NCBI GenBank assembly: GCA_964017185.1
Contig: OZ024869.1
Span: 55,702,761-55,766,760, forward strand
Reading direction: 5' to 3'
Source of the DNA: Rugalucina vietnamica
Taxonomy: Eukaryota > Mollusca > Bivalvia > Lucinida > Lucinidae
DNA: 64,000 nucleotides
Part shown: piece after piece, positions 12,901 through 22,200 of the stretch
Layout: the number at the start of each line of letters is the position of its first letter
Numbering within the stretch: the stretch's first letter is position 1
The notes under the pieces: generated by a model
Told to the model about the DNA's origin: nothing
Database searches by the model: none
The model's input: the letters and a program-made list of their open reading frames with translations, nothing else
Made by a program: the position numbers and the translations under genes

Positions 12901-13179
12901 CAGTCCCAGTATCAGGATGATCCATGCGATGAGTGACGCACATGGCACGTGACTTAGACAATGAAACACTCGCTGTATGCAACTATCGCTGTGCGCTGAA
13001 ATATAAAACAGAAATCAAGTTTATGTAAGTTTCGTCCCATAAAAAAGAAACACCGAAGACGTATCGACGCTCAACCAGGATCGTTAGCTGCTTCTGGTGC
13101 AAACCAAGTTTGAGAAATAAGATGTGAAGGCGGCAACATACCTAGAGTACCAGCTGAGCGGAAGCGCCTAAAGAGACAC

Positions 13180-13213
<34 letters not shown>

Positions 13214-16200
13214 TGTATCCAAGACTGGGCTTTCTTATAGTATGCCAATTATACACACAGGGTAACTGATTCAGAAGCTATTTTCTATTTTTTTCTGTAC
13301 TTTAGCTCCGCTCTCCTACCTTGTTGCTGAACGCTTTGTTGTCTTCTTAGTGATGACCTTGACCTTTGTTGTATATGGCTGTTGTTCCCATTACCCACCG
13401 ACCAGTGGTGGGGATGGTTCTCTAGCAAGTTTATATGTTCAGACATTTTCTTGCATTTTTTTTTTCTCACAAATGTCTTTTTCTAAAATAGTTCATATGC
13501 ATTTGCAGCATATCAGCACAGTATGTCTCATTGCAGTGCAAAATAACCTATTATTATTTTCCGCTTATTATCCTTCACATATAAGGTGTATCTTTTTCAA
13601 ATATCCCATATTATCTACAATTTTTGCATTTATAGTATTATAATTTATTCGCATTCCTCTTCCTTAGGTTTCAAAAGATCTGGTTTTATTTTGCATAGTT
13701 TATATTCAAGCATCATGGCATTTTTCCACATATATGAATAACAAAATTATCCACTAGATTTTATTGCATCGAAAAATACCGTACAAAAACTTAAAGCCCA
13801 GCAAACATGTAACTCAGTTTCGTGTGACGAGCATCTTTGCTTCATACCACAAATGAATGAAATACAAGGATAGGTCGTGTTTTATTTTCATCTTGTTTTA
13901 TATTTTGGTATTTTCTGAATAATAAATGGCTTAAGAAATAGCAGAGCCGGCAAGTCATGGAATAGAGCTACCAAGCATCAATAATAGAAATAAATGACAC
14001 AAAACCTCAATATACTGAATCAACGTTAACTAACGTGATACCAGATTTTTGCAAACTATACGGTAAATGAAACAATGCTCATTACTTATAATGAAGACTA
14101 TCATTAAGTCAAAGGGACCGGGGTATACAAAAGTTTAAGAATGAATCAGATGACACACCCATGTAAATTACATGGCCAAATTCTACCATCTACTACCGCT
14201 TCGACAGGGTGTTTTAGAATTGCTCTGTGGATGCTCTGTGGACAGATATGATTCTTAGCCTTGTACTAACCACGACCGTGATCAAACTGCTCGTGGTTTT
14301 TACTTCTTATATTTTGTTTTCTATGATGTTCGCGGTTCGTGTCCAATTATACGCCTTTTCTTTGAAGTTCCTTACGCCTTTAGGGAGTGGTGCACACTTC
14401 ACGAGAATACCAACAAAATTGAAAGAGCACGTTACTGAAATCGACCATTACGAAAACTTGCCCATGCAATATACTGAGATTTGTTTAGCCGTTTAAAAAT
14501 TGAAAAATTTTCAGCTGAAAAAATTTGAGATTTTTCTTATTTTTGCTCAAAACATAGATTGTGGGTACACGTTAGAACCGCCTCGGCGTAGCGGTTCTAA
14601 CGAGTACCCACAATCTATGTTTTGGAGCAAAAATAAGAAAAATAGGTATACCTCTGCATACCCCAGTTTTGCTACATAAAAGTGGGGTATAAGGGGGTAT
14701 ACATTACACGGACATGTTTTCATGATGCCGTCGACTGGTACTACTGGATCTCAACCGAGTCTGGATCGACATGACCTTAATTGCTTAATTGTGATTTACT
14801 CACATGGGCGCTAACAAGGAAGGCAAATAAGCACATTTGAAACAGTTCACTGGGGTTTTCGGTGAAATATAGGTTATTGTCTATGCCTTCATGTATGTAA
14901 TCATAATTTTTCTCTTTTATATTTTTTCAAGCCATTAATCTTCATATTGTATTCCCACTAAATAAAGTATTCGTCCTGCAAATTCGTTTACCAATCGATC
15001 CACAGCTACGCTGTCTAGAAAGAGCTGAATTAACGCCCTATGGGAACGTCTTATGAAGATAGGGTTTATCGGAGTCAATTAAGACCGAGAAAAAAGAACC
15101 GTATGGGAAAATATGATTATTATTGAAAAATGTTGAAACAGATCATTAAGTTCCATGAGCATCTTAGCAATAAACTGGTCAAACCATGGACGTAAACTAG
15201 TATTTGCAATCAGCCAGAAGCATATTGGCCCTCCTGTCCAGGAGATAAAGTGTAGTGTTTCCGTATTGCTCAACAAGAGGATACAACACGACAGTCGTAG
15301 GATTTGAAACCATTTGCATCTAGGATACGACGTTCTACCACCGAACCGTCGACGCGCTCTTACATGAAACTCGGAAATGTACAACTTTTCAAGACCACCA
15401 TGACCACAAAAAAATCAAGAAGTATGGGTTTTCAGAATCAGGATAATAGACGAAGCACCATTTCCAATAATGATAGAAGCGCAAATATTTATCAAATTTT
15501 GTATCTTTTTATGTTTCCTGTGTGGTACATTATGGGGAATAATTACCTTCTTTTATCAGATAGTCTGCTCCATGGAAGTTCCAGGTTTTACTTGCAATGA
15601 GCCCTTTCGAGAGAAAACCTAGTACATGTATGTCATATATACGGACAACTTCGGATATTCACGTCGCTTTTTAACATTATTCAGCGTGTTTGTTTGCATC
15701 GAAACTCCATTTGTGGGGGCAATTAATTCTTCAACTTTAAATGTGTGCATGGACATGCAACTGATTTTCGTTTAGATTGTGGCCAAAACCTTCAAACTAT
15801 TTTTTTTCGCGACGAGTCTCTAAAGCTCAAGATTATGATCACCAAATGCTTGTGTTTTGCATCTCACCGAGTTCTACTCGTGTATAAAAGTCTAGAGTGA
15901 TTATCACGAATGAAACAACTTTCTCACGCTTATTTTATCATATTCATGTGTTGGTACTTATGATCACTTATCTCAGATCCATTTTATGTAATATAACAAA
16001 CAAAACAATGCAAATGTATCTGCATTGCCAAGTGCGAAGAGAGTAGTTTCATTCATTGTCTTCTTATTAGTGGCGTTGTGAATATTACCTTTACTATTCT
16101 CTGGACTTTGCAAAAATCAAATCGAGGTTGACCGTCTTGATGCTGTAATTCGTGCGCTCCACGGTTTAGTAATGCATATGACTTTTTTTTTTACAAACGG

Positions 16201-19200
16201 CCAAGGTCGGAAATAAAGAGAAATGCGGGAACAGGGCAGACCAAGCAGAGCCCATGTTCCCGTCTGCGACAACTTCCAGGCGCTTCCAATGTCAGAAACC
16301 TATCGAATAGTCACTCGGAATCTGTGAGACATGTAAACAAACCAGCTACACATCCAATTAGCGTTGTATAACAAACATGACAGCTCTGTAATGAATGACT
16401 GTCATTCTAATGATGTGTGTTTAGGTTAGTAATTACCTACGTTTACTGTATCCGACCGGAGTGACCCCAGGTTAAGAGTGACCTGAACAACACCTTAACA
16501 ACTTGGTGAAAAATAACCAGCGTCAAAGGCAGTTTACGCTCGCTTAAATTCTGTTCGTACGGGACACAGTAAAATGCTTTGAGGGTTGACAGGAAAAAAT
16601 GGGTCTCAGTTCACGAGTTAACCTGTATTAAGTTGACATAAGGTCACGAAAGGTGTTTTCCGTCGACTAAGTCAGTGTCCTTAGTGGCTCCAACATCCAA
16701 ACCTACCGATATGGGACTTGCCTGATCTAGAAGGCAAATTATCTGAAATTCATATATTAAATATGAAATGTAGTGTGGCGTTTCCATATTGTTAGCCCGA
16801 CATTTAATGTCGTCGACAAGGACCTAGAGCTACCTGATGCACTAATGGTACGAGAGTCCAACTATCGACAGTAAACAGTGAGGTATCCATACTAATTTTA
16901 TATGACTTGGGTACGGCAGGTACTAAAACCATGAGGTGAGTGTGTTTGCTGAGTGTATGAGTTGAGGTTATGAGCTGATTCTATGAGCTGAGTCCATGAG
17001 CTTCAAGTCAATGAGATGAGTCCATGAGCTGAGAGAATTAGCTAAGCCTGTGACATGTAGCATTATCTCATGGTTAGTGATATGGGCTCAAGGTCGATAT
17101 GGATTATTTTTAAATGGAATCTTTTTTTTTTTTATTATTTTAACACTCTCCAGTAACTCCAATAAACATATTTCTGGCAGGCAATTTAATAGGCGGGACC
17201 AGACCAGCATGCACACTGAAATACTGGATACGATCAGCATGTGCATCTGGGTATTCTATAAATTAAATCGATCAAACTGCACAATCAAATATAGGACTAG
17301 ACCAATGTGCATATCTATTCTAATAAAGAATGAACCAGTCTTAGTTGATGATCAGAGAAACAGCAATAGCTCACGCAATTGACCTTCATTAAATCTCTGT
17401 CATGACTAAGAGTCAGAACATTCTAATAAATTTTAAACGCTTATCAGTTTGTCACTGACATTGTATGGGAGAGTAGTTTTTGAGTACCAAAATGTCAGCA
17501 GCAGCTGTTGGTTCCACAGATTACTGAATTAACATTGTTTATTCCTTATCATGAATTTAAGGCTCAGTATCTGTGTAAATTCACTTTGTGAAAGAGTAAT
17601 GTTATCAAATTATGATATACACTCCTACATCCATCGCCAAAATATAGCTCCAATGGAGCTGGCACAATTGGGCAATAAATCTTAGAAAATATCTTGTAGC
17701 TTTCAGCTTTTATCATCATTATCAGTAGACTGTGAAAATAACAAGAGCAACAGTCTCCAGGTGTATGATATCAGATTTCTAGAGATTTCAGATTTTTTTC
17801 TTTTCTCTTGGACCATTTTGTAATAGAAATTTCATATTTCAAGTCTGTGGGTACTAATTTATAGGGTCACTCACAACTGTGGGTATTTAAAATTAGGGAG
17901 CACTTTTAAATTTCTGTAAGCTTTTTATACTTTATTTTCTCAAATTTTGGGCAGGTAAATTTTGTGGTATTCAACTTTGTTGGTACTCAAAATATGTGGG
18001 TATTCAAAAGTGTGGATGATTAAATTTAGTAGGCCCTGAAAATTGGTGGCAATTAGAAGATATACTGTAGATATTTTATTAAGATGTTATTACATAAAGT
18101 TGCGGCACTCGAAATATTTATGAGTCTTCAAATTAGAGTGTATTCAAAATAAGTGGGTATTCAAAAGTGCATGTAATTTTGGGGTAGTGAAAATGTTAAA
18201 ACTATATTGTCTTGTTACAAAAAGCATTGGCAAGTTATGTTGGTCTTCACTGTAAGAATGTTCACAAAATTCAATCACACAAAATTGTGGGTATTCAGAA
18301 TAAGCTGGGTCCTAAAATTATGAGTCAAGACTGAAACTGTTTGTATGAAACTGGTGTGGTCTTGGGGTTCTCATGGAATCGTTGGTGTTCAAGTTATTTG
18401 TATGTACAACGTGTATTCATAAATTAAGGAATTTCACACTCTGTGTGCTCAGTAATTGCCAGTGGGTACTCAACATGTGGGTACCTAAAATAGTTTGGTA
18501 AAAATGCAGAAAGTATGCACATACATATAAACTGAAAGCCTCAATATGGGAAAATGCCACCTTAATATCTTTAAAGACTCAGATCAGTGTTTCATTTAGT
18601 CTTAGCAGACACTGTATCCATTGTCTAATATTGAGACAAAGAGCAAATTAGAAGTTAATGGCATATTTTATCTAATTCTTGAAACAAACAGGTGGCCAGA
18701 TTCAAGCACTTAATCTCGTTTTCTCACTGCAGTAAAGCAATTATCTTCTTTATAAGAATTTATTGTGACAGCCTTAAAGATTAGAAAAAAACAGCAAAAA
18801 ACTCTGAAAACTGGCGATAGATGTAGGAGTGACGCAGGTTTTTGTTTTATTTTGTTTCTAAGAGGGTGGGATGTGGTAAGACAGGATACATAAATTATTT
18901 CTTATCAAACAATTTATTGTCTTTTACAAAACTTGAAACCTTTTCTGGCCCACACATTGCAACCAATATAAAGAAACTTATTCAAATATACTCCTCGCCA
19001 AAAGTTTAGCATATTTTAGATTTATAGTTCTCAAGTTAACTGCACTGCAAAATATTTCCAAAATACACATCAAGCAACAATATGATTTATATAGATTCGG
19101 TTTTTGTCTCAGCCCATGAAAAGAGATTTAGAAGACAAAGTTGGAAAGCAATCCACCAGTACAAGTTATTGACCAGACTGCGCAAAAGTCGGAAAGCAAT

Positions 19201-22200
19201 CCATCAGTACAAGTTATTGACCAGACTGCGCAAAAGTCAGAAAGCAATCCATCAGTACAAGTTATTGACAAGACTGCGCAAATGTCGGAAAGCAATACAT
19301 CAGTATAAGTTATTGGACCAGGCTGCACTAAAGTTAGAAAGCAATACATCATTACAAGTTATTGACAAGCCTGCATAAAAGTTGGATAGCATTGCATCAG
19401 TAAAAGTTATTGACCAGACTGCACAAAAAGTTGGAAAGGAATCACCCAGTACAAGTTATTGACCAGACTGCACTAATGTTTGAAAGCTATCCACCAGTAA
19501 AAGTTATTGACCAGACTGCACAAACGTTGGAAAGCAATTCCTCAGTACAAGTTAATATTGACAATCCTGCACAAAAGTTGGAAAGCGACCCACCAGTACT
19601 AGTAATTGACCTGATTGCGCAAAAGTTGGAAAGCAATCCATCAATAAAAGGTATTGATCAGACTACACAAATGTTGGAAAGCAATCCACCAGTACAAGTT
19701 TTTGACTAAGCTGACTCAACTGTGAAACATTAGGCACACTCATTGAACCATGAATTTAGTTCCCACTGATGTTTTAATACTTTTAGATCATATTTCCAAT
19801 CCTATTCTCTTATAAGGGTGTGAGAGGTGTATGTACCTACTACTGAAACATATGACCATTTAAGCATTCTATCAACAAAAATAATCAGTCTGCACAAACG
19901 AGTTCTGAAAAACAGGACCAAATCAGCACGTTCATCTGTATATGCATTCTATCTATGGCACAGATCAGCATGCACATTTACGCTTGTTCAATCTGTACAA
20001 CTGCTTACTGAAACACAGGAAAGGATCGTTTCTTAATCAGTTAATCATCTCACTTTTGGAATTGATCAGGACTGAAACACAGGGCGAGATCAGCATTGTA
20101 AATTATGCACAAACGAGCACTGAAAAATATGATCAGATCAGCATGTACATATACCTTAATCAAAAGAATATACCAGCCAGATTTGTTTAGAATCCTGAGT
20201 GACAGTCACAGATGTGTGGGCTGGATAAGGTTATAAACATAAAAGAAATTTTGTCTGATAAGAAAAAATATGTATCCTCAGTGTCTGGTTGTCCTCAATT
20301 TAATAGGCATATCCACAACATTCCCAATGTCAGAGGAACATTATATAAAAACCCTGTGTTGTCACTGTTTTATGAAAAGGGAATCTGTGATACAATTACT
20401 TCTTTTTCAGAGTTTCAACTCAACTCAGCTCATACACTCAGCTCATAAACTCAGCTCACGCACTCAACAAACACACTCAACTCACACACTCACCTCATCA
20501 TTTTAGTACATGCCCTTGGGTACGTCGCCGACAGACACGGAAACATTAAGTTGATATCTTGTATATAAATCTACACAGAGGCTTATAATTATTCAAACAT
20601 ATTTTAATAATCACATAATGGTGTACTTTAAAGTCTCTGATGTACAATACATGTATCTACTTTTTTGATAAACAACATCAGGAAAACATGTCCGTAAAAT
20701 ATATACCCCCTTATACCCCACATTTACCAATATAGCAAAACTGGGGTATACAGGGGTATACATATTTTTCTTATTATTGCTCCAAAACATTGTGGGTACT
20801 CGTTAGAATCGCCTCGGCGAGGAGGCTCTAACTTAAACACACAATCTATGTTTTGAGCAAAAAACAAGAAAAATATCAAGATTTTTCTGATGAAATTTTC
20901 CTTTTTCACAACTGAAAAAAATCTTTGTATATTGCATGGGCAAGTTTTCGTAATGAAAGTGTAATATTCACAAAGATGTTAACGTAATATTTTACTTATA
21001 TCAAAGAAGACACAATTTCATCTTGTTGAACAAGAGATATAAAACAGTCGAACAATTTCTTAAATTGAAACCCCATAAAATTCAATAATATGAGACGGTT
21101 TAATCAAAACCAGAGACACTTGCACAACAAAATAGCACCTCAGACAATTGAGCCTGAAAAGCAAAGCAGAGTTTTAAGCAGTTGAAATATGTTTAATTTT
21201 CCTCGAATAAGGTACTCGTAAATTGCATGAATAATAACTTCTGATCAAAATCATAGCACATCATAAGACCAATTTTGGACGAAAGCGTTTTTGAAACGTT
21301 TTAATGATGACAAATAAGTAGAAATTTAAGTTTAAATCCCTGATGAATGATGTCTATTTTTGTCTTATTTTCCTGGGATAATGAGAGGATATTGATTTCC
21401 GCTGTTATCGTGTTACAGAGTCTGCCATTTTCAGGAGCTTCTTAAAATGTCAAGAATTGTGAGACACTGAAGAATATTGAGCCGCAGCATGAGAAAACCT
21501 GCATTCGGTCTGGCACATGTTCAATCACAGATGAAGGCTAGAGGTTTGAATTTTCGGATTTAAGCAGGAGTGGGGCTGTACAATCCAAGAAGCGAAAGCG
21601 AAGACGCTGAATAGATGTGCACAGCTGATCTGCGTTTTGGTTTTCGCATGATTTATATAAAAAAGCAAGTGTTCTCATGTGGCTAAATATCTCTATAGAG
21701 ATCTGCAGAATAGCAAGTTGACCGCCTTGAGAACTGGAGCGGATAAATTTGCAGGAATTGTGCAGAGAATTCCAATCATCTGAAGAGCTTCTAAAAAAGC
21801 TGAATATGACAGCCAATAATGTTCAAGTTTTCTTTTATTCGCTGGGACACCATGCTAAAATTCAGATCTTTTCTGTAAGTTGCAAAGACAGGAAATTAAG
21901 CAGCGTTCAGAATAGCAAGGTGACCGACTTGAGAACTGGAGCAGATAAATTTGCAGGAATTGTGCTGAGAATATTCAAATTGTCTGAAGAGCTTCTAAAA
22001 AGCTGAATATGACAGGCAATGATGTTCAAGTTTTCTTTTATTCAATAGGGACATTTCTAAATGTTGCCATGATAAAATTCAGATCTATTCTGTAAGTTGC
22101 AATATTTAAGCACGTTCAGCGTCTATTGGCTGTTTATTCGGTGATGTTGAGAGTATAGATAGACCTCCGATTTTCTCTACGAGCATCAGATATATTCTAA

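Larger units (their letters stand above)
16915..20514. mobile_element. FB3: 3.6-kb inverted-repeat element with 9-bp target duplication
   Basis: The left end GGCAGGTACTAAAACC has its partner at the right end (complement GGCATGTACTAAAATG). The inverted similarity continues through a degenerate GAGCTGAGT-type run (to about 17050 and from about 20410). CTTGGGTAC stands at both 16906-16914 and 20515-20523, a perfect 9-bp target duplication. Subterminal tandem runs plus a 9-bp duplication are typical of foldback-type elements. No transposase frame was recognised. A 1.2-kb inner inverted-repeat unit and a 48-bp minisatellite lie inside. Confidence 0.8.

Noticed and set aside
13147-13172. 26-base micro-exon on the minus strand (TCTCTTTAG| ... 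|GTATGTT)
   Set aside because: Splice sites look good, but its length breaks phase between exon 1 and exon 2 and the frame meets TAG at its end. The acceptor owes its appearance to the ATA microsatellite.
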